The position numbers and the translations under genes are program-made. A stretch of DNA of 64,000 bases, from NCBI GenBank assembly GCA_024281995.1, contig JAMWZW010000001.1, positions 124,001 through 188,000 on the forward strand, read 5' to 3'. The stretch is from Nitrosomonas sp. (GTDB taxonomy: Bacteria > Pseudomonadota > Gammaproteobacteria > Burkholderiales > Nitrosomonadaceae). Below the pieces are notes generated by a model that saw only the letters and a program-made list of their open reading frames with translations, had not been told where the DNA came from and searched no databases. This document shows positions 19,894 through 28,251 of the stretch, one piece after another; the stretch's first letter is position 1; the number at the start of each line of letters is the position of its first letter.

Positions 19894-20589
19894 ATGTTAA
19901 GTAAACAATCCATTTCTTTTATCACTATCGGTTCTGCCATGTTTTTTGGCGCTGCTTCAATTGCATTGGCGAGTAACGAATTGACTCCGGATCAGTCGGA
20001 AAAGCGTACTTTAATAGTTGCCCAAGCGCAGCATCAACATGGCCAAGAAAAAGGTAGCGGGCAGGGTGGAGATAGCAAGCATACTGAAGGTCAACAAGGT
20101 GAAGGCAACAAACAAGGCCACAGCCCTAGTGACCAAAGCGGACACGGTGGGCACGGTGAAGGCAAAGGCGGTCATGGTGACAAAAAGGATCATGGCATGA
20201 AGAAAGACAGTCATGATTATGCGCATCTGATCATTGCTCATGCCGATACGTTGAAATTGAGCGATGAACAACTGGGTAAAATCGTACGTTTTCACTTGAA
20301 GCATGAACAGGAACACGAGCGCCTCAAGGAAAAAGTGAAAAAAAGCATGAAAGCATTCAAAAAAGAAAGTATGAACCCCAGCGCGAGTGACGATCAGTTA
20401 TCCAAACTTGGCAAGGATCATACGGACGCATTCCAGGCAATGGTTGACTTTCACATCAAGGAACGTAAAGACATCCACTCTATTCTGACGGAATCACAGA
20501 GAAAAACGCTTGAAACGTTAAAAATGGATCATGACCATGATGGCCACGACTCCCATGGCGGCAAACATGGTGGACATGGCGATCATTAA
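19894..20589 (+). CDS. His-rich periplasmic protein with Spy/CpxP-like helical domain
   Basis: A 231-residue exported protein. The signal peptide (residues 1 to about 28, ending A-L-A-S) follows an ATG at 19894 with AGGAG 8 bases upstream; an in-frame TTG/ATG further left has no such support. A low-complexity region of Gly, His, Gln, Lys and Asp (about residues 45-105) precedes an all-helical section with 'DTLKLSDEQLGKIVRF' and 'ILTESQRKTLETLK', which resembles the LTxxQ motifs of Spy, CpxP and ZraP proteins. The C-terminus is another His/Asp/Gly tail. Metal binding or periplasmic chaperone activity is inferred, not shown. It closes with a strong terminator. Confidence 0.65.
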   Translation: MLSKQSISFITIGSAMFFGAASIALASNELTPDQSEKRTLIVAQAQHQHGQEKGSGQGGDSKHTEGQQGEGNKQGHSPSDQSGHGGHGEGKGGHGDKKDHGMKKDSHDYAHLIIAHADTLKLSDEQLGKIVRFHLKHEQEHERLKEKVKKSMKAFKKESMNPSASDDQLSKLGKDHTDAFQAMVDFHIKERKDIHSILTESQRKTLETLKMDHDHDGHDSHGGKHGGHGDH

Positions 20590-20683
20590 TTTCAGAGGCT
20601 TAATTTGAAAGCGGTCATGCTTGTCTACGATATATTGGCTTGTGAATTCAAAAGGTAAAGACGATCAATTGGGACAAAGTATT

Positions 20684-20708
20684 ACTGCAGCTTGAGCTGC
20701 AGTTTTTT
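20684..20708 (+). terminator. Intrinsic terminator after the His-rich protein gene
   Basis: ACTGCAGC (20684-20691), loop TTGA, GCTGCAGT (20696-20703), then a T tract to 20708. It lies 95 bases behind the stop codon and is a textbook rho-independent terminator. Apart from it and the hairpin at 20849, the 20590-20905 gap is AT-rich and empty. Confidence 0.88.
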
Positions 20709-20848
20709 ATTGTGGCTACCAATAATATTGCTATGAATGAGTTAAAAAATGTTTCATAATAAATATAATGTTTAAGTTTATAATATTTAAAATTGAATAT
20801 ATGGGAAAGTTTCGATTGCTATCGCATTAATTGATAGTGTTTCCACTA

Positions 20849-20880
20849 AAAGAGTAGTTTTTTACTCTTTTATTTTTTAC
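20849..20880 (+). terminator. Leader hairpin with T-rich tail upstream of the 169-residue protein gene
   Basis: AAAGAGTA (20849-20856) pairs perfectly with TACTCTTT (20863-20870) around GTTTTT and is followed by TATTTTTTAC. It ends about 25 bases before the next start codon, inside what should be that gene's leader. It may be an attenuator or the end of a small upstream transcript. Confidence 0.5.
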
Positions 20881-20905
20881 TTGCCTGTTTAAAAAGGAGA
20901 ACACC

Positions 20906-21415
20906 ATGCGGCGCATTTATTTTTTAGTTCCAGACATTACCACCACTAAGAAAATTGTTGACGATTTGCTTTTGGCAAGGATTGAAGAAAAGCATATTCA
21001 TGTGATCGCTAAACGCGGAACACCGCTTGAAGATTTGCCGGAAGCCAATCTTTTACAAAAATCTGATTTTGTCCCCGCTGTTGAGCAAGGTTTGGCGCTA
21101 GGCGGCGCAACAGGATTGCTTGCCGGGCTAGTTGCCGTTGCGCTGCCACCAGCATCGACGGTTATTGCAGGCGGCGTTCTATTGGCAACCACGCTGGCCG
21201 GCGCGGGGGTTGGATCGTGGCTGGGTGGTATGGTCGGCATGAGTGTCGGCAATCGACGAACTCAAGAATTTGAAGATGAAATTGAAGCAGGGAAATTGCT
21301 GGTGCTGGTCGATGTGTCCACTGACCGGGTCAATGAGATTGAAGACCGGGTTAAGCAACATTTACCTCAGGTCGAAGTCGAGCAGACAGAACCCAGAGTT
21401 CCCGCATTTCCTTAA
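20906..21415 (+). CDS. Glycine-zipper membrane protein of DUF1269-like type
   Basis: A 169-residue protein with a perfect AAGGAG Shine-Dalgarno sequence before ATG 20906. The N-terminal 55 residues form a small alpha/beta section ('RIYFLVPDITTTKKIVDDLL') as in DUF1269 proteins. Residues about 60-120 are a hydrophobic Gly/Ala zipper ('LALGGATGLLAGLVAVAL', 'GAGVGSWLGGMVGMSVG') that can span or associate with the membrane. The C-terminus 'AGKLLVLVDVSTDRVNEIED' returns to an alpha/beta pattern. Such proteins are often stress-induced, but no function is established. It appears monocistronic. Confidence 0.7.
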   Translation: MRRIYFLVPDITTTKKIVDDLLLARIEEKHIHVIAKRGTPLEDLPEANLLQKSDFVPAVEQGLALGGATGLLAGLVAVALPPASTVIAGGVLLATTLAGAGVGSWLGGMVGMSVGNRRTQEFEDEIEAGKLLVLVDVSTDRVNEIEDRVKQHLPQVEVEQTEPRVPAFP

Positions 21416-21494
21416 TCGATTTACCTAGATTACAGCTGGCTCTCAGACCGAGAGCCAGATTCACAACTTCCATAAACAATTCCGAATCGCATGT

Positions 21495-22675
21495 ATGACT
21501 ATTCAATGGCCGGCGGATGATAGTAAGAACTGTCAAACTGCCGGATGTCATTTTCTTGCACTGATTCTGAGATACGGCTTATTTTTTTCTTTGTTGTTTC
21601 AGCCGCTGCTCGCCAATAGCGATGAACCTCGTGATAGCTCTCATACAAACGTGCTCGAGGTTTACGTTCGCGATGGTTGCCCGCACTGTGCAAAAGCGAA
21701 AGAATTTTTACAGACATTAGGCAGCCAGCATCCGCAGTTGCAAATTGTTTATTATTCGGTAGATCGTGATGCCAATGCGCTTGACATGTTGTCGCGTTAT
21801 TCACACGCTGCGGGTGTCTGGCCGCCAGGTGTGCCCACTTTCCAATACAATGGTCAATTGGTTGTCGGTTTCGATAATCCGGATCACTCCGGCTCTATTT
21901 TGACCGCTTTGGTGGATGGGAGAGATGTAGCGATTGGCAATGTTGAAACATCGTTGTTTGGGACGCTGAATGTTGCCAATCTTGGATTGCCGCTGTTTAC
22001 GCTTGCGCTAGGTTTATTGGATGGCTTTAATCCCTGTGCCATGTGGGTGTTGCTATTTTTATTGTCCTTGCTTGTTCATTTGCAGGATCGCAAAAAAATG
22101 GCGCTCATCGCAGGGACTTTTGTGCTGGCAAGCGGGGCTGTTTATTATGTCTTCATGGCTGCCTGGCTCAATATCTTTTTGTTGATAGGATTTTCTACAG
22201 CTTTGAGATGGCTATTGGGAAGCGTAGCATTTGCCATCGGCGGACTTAATGTAAAAGATTTTTTTATTGGAAAAGGGGATTTTCTTTATCGATTCCAGAA
22301 TCCGCCAAATCCGGTTTGTATGCACGTATGAGAGCCGTGCTCGTTGCTGAAAATCCTTTGTCGTCTATGATTGCGGTTGCTGTATTGGCAGTTTTGGTCA
22401 ATTTCATCGAGCTGCTTTGTACCGCAGGTTTTCCAGCCATCTATACTGCAATATTGACTCAGCAGACGCTGGATCCGCTAGCGCATTATGCCTATTTGGG
22501 TCTTTATATTCTGGGCTACATAGCTGACGATGCGTTAATGGTTGCGCTTGCTGTGATTGCTTTGAGTAGCCGTAAACTTACTGAACAGACCGGGCAATGG
22601 CTAAAGCTGTGCAGTGGCGCGGTTATGCTTGGTTTGGGCGGGATTTTGATTTTTCATCCCGAGTGGTTGATTTGA
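21495..22675 (+). pseudogene. Glutaredoxin-fold / multispanning membrane fusion, frameshifted
   Basis: Two abutting reading frames encode one protein. The first (from ATG 21495) has a signal anchor, a thioredoxin-fold domain with C-P-H-C (Cys62, Cys65 in 'VRDGCPHCAKAKEF') and a membrane domain opening with 'GLLDGFNPCAMWVLLFLLSL'. It runs into a stop at 22331. The second frame continues the protein: 'GFSLSIPESAKSGLYARM' and then two or three more transmembrane segments to 22675. The switch falls at the AAAAGGGG run (22271-22278); one missing base restores a single 393-residue product. Such proteins probably pass electrons from membrane to periplasmic thiols, by analogy to DsbD/CcdA. A real mutation, a sequencing error or programmed slippage are all possible. 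Confidence 0.7.
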
Positions 22676-22684
22676 CAGGCGAAG

Positions 22685-24075
22685 TTATTTCGCGATCGTA
22701 ATCGGCAATCCCAACGATTTGGCATCGGTGACCGTCAACCGGTACAAAATATAGAGCAATTGAAAAGCATTAAGATTCCAATGTGCATTGGCTTCAGTTG
22801 TATCCACCGCATAATACTTACCATGTGATTGGACGGATAAATTGATGCCATCAGGTAATTCATTCGCGACGATAAAACCTAAGGTATGGCTAGGATTTTC
22901 ATTTCTGGCAATAGGCGGGGTGCGTGGGTCTTTTTCCACATAATATTCCGCTTGTTCCCCTAATGCGTGACCTAGAAAATTCAATATCGTATGAAAGCTC
23001 CTGAGTCTGAAAGCGCCCCGAATGGGCCACTCGCCGCCGGGATAGTCAGGGCGGATATCGAAAGCGACGTCATTTTCAATCCATGGATTAACCAGATTAT
23101 ATATCTCCGCCCGTTCTTCGCAGCAGAGGATGTTTGGGTCGTAGTTGGTAATGAGAATGGGACCCGGTAATTGTTTGCTTAATATGTAAATATTTTTTTC
23201 TTGATCATGGCTGACGGTAAAGTCTTTTTCGATGACTTGAAAAAGTCCTTCTGCCGAAATTCCGCTATCGGATATTTCCCAGCTACGCTCGAATGTCAAA
23301 GGCTCGGCAAACAATTGCTTCTGATCCTGAATAGCGGATAAATGCAATACGATACGGCGAAACATCTCGTATCCAGCGCGATCGGATGGATTATTGTGAT
23401 AAGCGGTTTGTTGCAAGTGCGTGCGCTGCCGGTAACGCATACGATGTTCCTGCTCCTTGGTAAGCTGAAAACCGGGGAAGAATTCATCGGTTTTAGTCGA
23501 TTCTGGAAAACCGGAGGCTATCGAGCCAGGGAATGTTTTGGCGCCGCGGTGCAAGCGGCGCTGGTGGCCTCGTTTCTCATGTACGACGATATCGTGAGCA
23601 GTGTTTTGTTGTTCGCTACGATGCAAGTAAACCTCTTGTGCCATCATTCGCAGCAATAGATCGATATCAAAGTGCTGGCGCAGTAAAAGCGTCAGTTTAT
23701 GCTGGCTGAATGGTGTCAGCAGACGCTTGGTGAATTCTTCGCTAGCAATCGGATCGATACTGAATGTTGGATTTTCCGATACGCCGCCGCCAAATATAGG
23801 GGCTAATAAACCACCGCTATCCCCGGTCAATGCTGGTGTCGCACCGGCATTCGCGCTGAAATTAAATGTCGCCGCGATGTTTGAAACCCGCGTGAAATGT
23901 AATGGTTCATGATGCTGAGCACGTGCGATATTGGTCAAAAGCTGCCTTGATTCCGAACGGATTGCCGCTTGATCGTAAAGCTCTACTGCTCGATTCAATG
24001 CAATCGGTGATAGACAACCTGAGAGAGAGTTGTACTTATAAATAAAACATAATGTATGCGTACCAATAATTTCAT
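22685..24075 (-). CDS. Putative outer-membrane lipoprotein, signal peptide out of frame
   Basis: A large exported protein of unknown function. The long frame is open upstream, but its N-terminus there is not a signal sequence. A proper lipoprotein signal exists in the neighbouring frame: ATG 24075, then M-K-L-L-V-R-I-H-Y-V-L-F-I-S-T-T-L-S. At the run (CT)4 it would need to lose one CT unit to give the lipobox L-S-G-C followed by 'LSPIALNRAVELYDQA', which is the start of the long frame. The mature part (about 445 residues) contains 'NIARAQHHEPLHFTRVSNI' and a Gly/Pro-rich stretch, and no domain I can name. It is convergent with the frameshifted glutaredoxin gene. Confidence 0.6.
24021..24029 (-). 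repeat. CT dinucleotide run at the lipobox of the lipoprotein gene
   Basis: The minus strand reads A-CTCTCTCTC-AGG here. Four CT units put the signal peptide and the mature protein in different frames; three units would join them in frame. It is a short tract for slipped-strand phase variation, but it is placed exactly where loss or gain of a unit toggles the protein. Confidence 0.7.
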
Positions 24076-24167
24076 AAACAGTAACCAGCAAAATTTTGCA
24101 TGTCGTAGTTAGGCTGATCGTTAGCTGATAAGCGCATGACGTCAAGTCAGAGCGAATTACAGTTTTG

Positions 24168-25028
24168 TTAAATTACATTGATCGGTATTTTAAAGTAAGT
24201 GGTGCCGTTGTCTTCCGCCGGAGGCATTTGCCCCGCACGCACATTGACTTGCACGGAAGGTAACAGCAGTACCGGCATTTCCAAAGTCGCATCGCGCTTG
24301 GTGCGCATGGTCACAAATTCATCTTCACTCACGCCATCGTGAACATGAATATTGTGTGCGCGTTCCTCCGCAACTGTGCTTTGCCATTGAGCAGGACGAT
24401 AGTTAGGGGGGTAATCGTGGCACATGAACAATCTGGTTTCCGCAGGAAAATTCAGTAGTTTGCGGATAGAGCGGTACAATTGACGGGCATCGCCACCTGG
24501 AAAATCGGCGCGTGCGGTACCGACATCGGGCATAAATAGCGTATCGCCTATAAAAATTGCATCGTCGAATTGATAGGCCATATCGGCTGGTGTATGCCCG
24601 GAAACTGAAATGGCCTTGGCGCTTAGTTTTCCTACCTGGAATACCTCGCCGTCGGATAGTAGATGGTCAAATTGTCTGCCATCCGGTGAGAATTCGGATT
24701 CCATATTGAATAATTCTTTGAAAACCTTTTGAACTGTTGGGATATGATCGCCAATGGCGGTTTTTCCGTCCACCTTTTGCTTGAGGTAGTGAGCCGAAGA
24801 AAGATGATCGGCATGGGCATGCGTTTCGAGAATCCAACTTACGGCTAGTCGTTGCGCCTTAATAAATGCAATTAATTTATCCGCAGAATGGGTTTTCGTT
24901 CTGCCTGCTTTCGGATCGTAATCAAGCACGGGGTCGATTATTGCGCAACTTCCTCCTGGTTCATCAAATACAACATAACTGACTGTCCAGGTTGCCGGGT
25001 CAAAAAATGCCTGAATATTCGGTTGCAT
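24168..25028 (-). CDS. ETHE1/Blh-like persulfide dioxygenase (MBL fold)
   Basis: Metallo-beta-lactamase-fold iron enzyme of the ETHE1/Blh group, which oxidises glutathione persulfide to sulfite and glutathione after sulfide oxidation. The iron-binding motif T-H-A-H-A-D-H-L (His70, His72, Asp74, His75), 'SGHTPADM', 'FIGDTLFMPDVGTARADFPGG' and 'MCHDYPP' are all present. The ATG at 25028 is chosen because AAAGGAG lies 6 bases upstream, giving 286 residues. In many bacteria this enzyme is fused to a DUF442 phosphatase-like domain; here that domain is fused to the quinone reductase of the divergent operon. It shares an 80-bp AT-rich control region with that operon. Confidence 0.9.
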   Translation of the reverse strand: MQPNIQAFFDPATWTVSYVVFDEPGGSCAIIDPVLDYDPKAGRTKTHSADKLIAFIKAQRLAVSWILETHAHADHLSSAHYLKQKVDGKTAIGDHIPTVQKVFKELFNMESEFSPDGRQFDHLLSDGEVFQVGKLSAKAISVSGHTPADMAYQFDDAIFIGDTLFMPDVGTARADFPGGDARQLYRSIRKLLNFPAETRLFMCHDYPPNYRPAQWQSTVAEERAHNIHVHDGVSEDEFVTMRTKRDATLEMPVLLLPSVQVNVRAGQMPPAEDNGTTYFKIPINVI

Positions 25029-25067
25029 GGTTATCTCCTTTGTTGTAGAAATTATCAAAAATATTCA

Positions 25068-25101
25068 TTGACTATAATATATAATAACATGTAATATAAT
25101 T
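25068..25101. promoter_or_regulatory. Divergent promoter/operator of the sulfide locus
   Basis: The very AT-rich region contains TTGACT (25068-25073) and TAATAT (25092-25097), an 18-bp-spaced plus-strand promoter candidate. An imperfect palindrome centred on CATG (25088-25091) overlaps the spacer and -10. This is a plausible binding site for the ArsR-type regulator encoded downstream, although BigR/SqrR operator matching was not done. Confidence 0.45.
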
Positions 25102-25129
25102 TTGTCTATAATTGACAGGAATAAAGACT

Positions 25130-25561
25130 ATGAACATTGATTGGATGCACTTTACACCTGAGTCTGCATTGGCTGGCGGCATGGTAATAGGTATCGCGAC
25201 TGCGATTTTGTTGTTGCTTGGCGGGCGGATTGCTGGTATTTCCGGCATAGTCGGCGGCTTGTTCAAATGGCACAGTGGCGATATGGGATGGCGTATTGCG
25301 TTTGTTACAGGACTTATCATGGCGCCTATGATATGGCAATTGTTCAATGCGTTGCCGGCTATCCATATCGAAGCCGGCTATGGCACGCTGGCAGTAGCGG
25401 GGTTGATTGTGGGTATCGGCACGCGTTATGGCTCAGGTTGTACCAGTGGCCATGGTGTCTGCGGGCTGTCGCGCATGTCGCCACGTTCAATTGTGGCTAC
25501 CGCAATTTTTTTTACGACAGGTATTGCCACGGTTTATGTCATCAGACATTTATTAAGCTAA
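25130..25561 (+). CDS. YeeE/YedE family membrane protein, first half-transporter
   Basis: A 143-residue membrane protein of the YeeE/YedE (DUF395/PmpA-PmpB) group, linked to uptake or export of thiosulfate or other sulfur species. Four transmembrane segments are likely, with the family motif '[21 protein letters not shown]', where the conserved Cys residues are thought to handle sulfane sulfur. The start is set at ATG 25130 with AGGA upstream; a TTG six codons earlier is the alternative. It is followed 25 bases later by the partner half, and together they would equal one full-length YeeE. Confidence 0.9.
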   Translation: MNIDWMHFTPESALAGGMVIGIATAILLLLGGRIAGISGIVGGLFKWHSGDMGWRIAFVTGLIMAPMIWQLFNALPAIHIEAGYGTLAVAGLIVGIGTRYGSGCTSGHGVCGLSRMSPRSIVATAIFFTTGIATVYVIRHLLS

Positions 25562-25586
25562 TTACTTTACTCCGGGAGGATGCATT

Positions 25587-26027
25587 ATGACTAGTATTTT
25601 AATTGCCCTGGTATCCGGCCTTGTTTTCGGTATCGGCTTGATTTTATCGGAAATGGCGAATCCAGAAAAAGTCTTGTCTTTTCTCGATATGACCGGTTCA
25701 TGGGATCCATCATTGGCATTTGTAATGCTAGGAGCAATCAGTATCGGTGCGATCGCCTTTACACTGGCGCGACGCCGGGGCCAAACCTATCTCAGTTCAA
25801 CGATCAATTTACCCACTTCGCGCGTTATTGATAAACGTTTGATTCTGGGAAGCCTGGCATTCGGTATAGGTTGGGGCATAGCGGGTATTTGTCCGGGTCC
25901 CGGCCTTGTTCTGGTAGGAACTGGCAATCTCCACGGAGTAGTATTCGTACTGGCGATGCTGGCTGGAATGGGTATTTTCGAAATGTTGGAACGATATCGT
26001 GTACGTCATTCCAAAACGGATAAATGA
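25587..26027 (+). CDS. YeeE/YedE family membrane protein, second half-transporter
   Basis: A 146-residue partner to the preceding gene, with GGGAGG upstream of its ATG. It shows the second-half motif 'SGLVFGIGLILSEMANPEKVLSFLDM' in segments and 'GWGIAGICPGPGLVLVGTG' with the conserved G-I-C-P-G-P. Four hydrophobic segments are visible. Split YeeE pairs of this kind are common next to ArsR regulators and sulfide-oxidising genes. The pair probably moves a sulfur compound across the inner membrane, though the substrate is not known. Confidence 0.9.
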   Translation: MTSILIALVSGLVFGIGLILSEMANPEKVLSFLDMTGSWDPSLAFVMLGAISIGAIAFTLARRRGQTYLSSTINLPTSRVIDKRLILGSLAFGIGWGIAGICPGPGLVLVGTGNLHGVVFVLAMLAGMGIFEMLERYRVRHSKTDK

Positions 26028-26086
26028 GCGGAAGGTCGTTGTAAGCGAAATCGTGTGCAGATTCTTTTGAAACTCAAGCGAGTATT

Positions 26087-26488
26087 ATGCTAAGTAATCG
26101 GTTAGATACCGCAAAAGCGGAAAATGATGCGGATTGCAGTATGGCTATGCCACACAAAAAATCTGTGGCTTCGGCGTGTATGCTGCTGAAAGCCCTATCC
26201 AATGAGAGCCGCTTATTGATTCTGTGTCAGCTTGCACAGGGTGAGAAAAATGTCTATGAGCTCGAGCAATCGCTTGGCATCCGGCAGGCTGCGCTCTCAC
26301 AGCAACTGACTGTTTTGCGAAAAGAGAAACTGGTGCAAAGTGAACGCAAGGGCAAATATATTTCTTACAGCGTAGTTGATTATACAGTATTACAAATCAT
26401 GCAAACGCTATACTGCATTTATTGTGCAGAAAAAAGCACGAACTTTCACCGGAATGAGAAAGTTAAAGATGCGGTGCGCTTGTCATAA
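26087..26488 (+). CDS. BigR/SqrR-type ArsR-family repressor
   Basis: Winged-helix regulator of 133 residues. The helix-turn-helix is 'VYELEQSLGIRQAALSQQL' followed by the wing 'ERKGKYISYSV'. Cys47 (in 'LLILCQL') and Cys113 (in 'LYCIYC') are 66 residues apart, the same spacing as the redox pair of BigR and SqrR, which form a disulfide or tetrasulfide on exposure to persulfides and release DNA. An extra Cys110 and a longer N-terminus with Cys17 and Cys31 are present. No strong ribosome site precedes ATG 26087, so a start further in, at the M-A-M-P segment, is possible. It probably represses the surrounding sulfide locus. Confidence 0.9.
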   Translation: MLSNRLDTAKAENDADCSMAMPHKKSVASACMLLKALSNESRLLILCQLAQGEKNVYELEQSLGIRQAALSQQLTVLRKEKLVQSERKGKYISYSVVDYTVLQIMQTLYCIYCAEKSTNFHRNEKVKDAVRLS

Positions 26489-26557
26489 ATCCCAGCAAAC
26501 ATTACTTTGTGCTGGTGCGAATTCAACCCCATTCCATTCTTACAGGAGGAGAGCGCA

Positions 26558-28246
26558 ATGAGCATTGTTACGACTAAACTGGATGAGAAGTTATTTGTTA
26601 CCGGTCAAATCCGTATCGATGATTTGGCGGAAATCGCCGCGGCGGGCTATAAAGCCATTATCTGTAACCGTCCCGATCATGAAGAAGGTGCAACGCAACC
26701 CGCCAGCAACGAACTGGAACAAGCTGCGAATGCATTGGGAATGAAATTTGTTTATTTACCGGTAGTCATCGGTTCGCTTTCTGTAGAAAAAAGCCAAACA
26801 TTTAACAAATTGCTGGCTGAGCTGCCCGGGCCGGTTCTCGCTTTTTGTAATACTGGTAATCGTTCCCGGAAGCTGTACGAGCTTGTCAGGCAAAACCAAG
26901 CGCCCGATGCCGGAGATGAGACGGTCACGGCCGCTTGCAGTTGGACTGGCGATGCTCTTGAGACCATTCATGTTCCCCATGCAACCAGGGATCAGTCGAT
27001 GCCGACGGTAGCTGCGTGCAACTGGGGCAATGCATTCGATGTTGTCGTAATCGGCGGCGGTGCAGCGGGAATCGGTGTTGCTGCCAGCCTTTTGCATCGC
27101 CGGCCTGCGCTTCGCATTGCCATTATCGAACCCGGCGACAAGCATTATTACCAGCCGGCTTGGACGCTGGTAGGCGGAGGTGCTTATGATATCGCGCAAA
27201 CGGTACGCAACATGGCGGATGTAATTCCTCCCAAAGCAGAATGGATACAAGCGGCAGCGGCTGGTTTTGACCCGGAGAACAATTTAGTCAACTTGGCTGA
27301 TGGCCGTTCAATCGGCTACAGGCAATTAATCGTCTGTCCGGGCGTACGTTTAGCCTGGGAAAAAATAGAAGGCTTGCCTGAAACACTCGGCAAGAATGGT
27401 GTGACTTCAAACTATCACTTCGAGTTGGCACCGTATACCTGGTCGCTGACGAAAAATCTCAAAAGCGGTAAGGCGCTATTTACGCAGCCGCCGATGCCAA
27501 TCAAATGCGCCGGTGCGCCTCAAAAAGCACTGTATCTTTCATCCGATTACTGGTTGCGCCACGATATGCTGGATAAAATCGATGTCGAATTCAATACCGC
27601 TGGGGCAGTATTATTTGGCGTAGCTGATTTTGTGCCATCGTTAATGGAGTACGTGAAACGTTATCGCGCCAAGCTGGTTTTCAATTCGACCCTGGTGAAA
27701 GTCGATGGCGCCGGTAAAACCGCTTTTTTTGATATTAAGGATAGCGATGGAAAAATAACGCGAGTTGAAAAAACATTTGATATGTTACATGTGGTTCCAC
27801 CTCAGGTAGCGCCGGACTTTATTCGTCAAAGCCCGCTGGCCGATGCGGCGGGGTTTTTTGAAGTAAATCCAAAAACCTTACAACATCCGCGTTATGCCAA
27901 TATTTTCTCGTTAGGTGATGCTTGCTCTTCACCGAATGCCAAAACGGCTGCGGCTGCCAGAAAACAAATCGTCATCGTGGCGGAAAATTTACTTGCGGCT
28001 AAAGAAGGACGGGAATGCTCTCATATTTATGATGGATATGGCGCTTGCCCGCTTACGGTGGAAAATGGCAAAGTGATTCTGGCCGAGTTTGGTTTTGGCG
28101 GTAAGCTGCTACCTACTTTTCCGCTTAATCCGGTAGTACCCAGGCGTTTTTCTTGGCTGCTCAAAGCCAAGTTATTTCCCTGGCTATACTGGAATGGTAT
28201 GTTGAAAGGCCGCGAATGGCTGACTGGTTCAACGGGTGTGAGTTAA
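26558..28246 (+). CDS. DUF442 phosphatase-like / sulfide:quinone oxidoreductase fusion
   Basis: Two-domain enzyme of 562 residues starting at ATG 26558, which has AGGAGG upstream. Residues 1 to about 140 are a DUF442 (beta-lactamase-hydrolase-like phosphatase) domain with the loop 'CNTGNRS' at Cys97. From about 160 follows a type II sulfide:quinone oxidoreductase: FAD motif 'VVIGGGAAGIGVAASLL', 'PMPIKCAGAPQKALYL' with redox Cys317, and 'DGYGACPLTVENGKVILAEF' with Cys497. It would oxidise sulfide at the membrane surface, passing electrons to quinone and sulfur to a thiol acceptor. The role of the DUF442 part is unknown. It is translated just before the TauE gene. Confidence 0.92.
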   Translation: MSIVTTKLDEKLFVTGQIRIDDLAEIAAAGYKAIICNRPDHEEGATQPASNELEQAANALGMKFVYLPVVIGSLSVEKSQTFNKLLAELPGPVLAFCNTGNRSRKLYELVRQNQAPDAGDETVTAACSWTGDALETIHVPHATRDQSMPTVAACNWGNAFDVVVIGGGAAGIGVAASLLHRRPALRIAIIEPGDKHYYQPAWTLVGGGAYDIAQTVRNMADVIPPKAEWIQAAAAGFDPENNLVNLADGRSIGYRQLIVCPGVRLAWEKIEGLPETLGKNGVTSNYHFELAPYTWSLTKNLKSGKALFTQPPMPIKCAGAPQKALYLSSDYWLRHDMLDKIDVEFNTAGAVLFGVADFVPSLMEYVKRYRAKLVFNSTLVKVDGAGKTAFFDIKDSDGKITRVEKTFDMLHVVPPQVAPDFIRQSPLADAAGFFEVNPKTLQHPRYANIFSLGDACSSPNAKTAAAARKQIVIVAENLLAAKEGRECSHIYDGYGACPLTVENGKVILAEFGFGGKLLPTFPLNPVVPRRFSWLLKAKLFPWLYWNGMLKGREWLTGSTGVS

Positions 28247-28251
28247 AAGGC

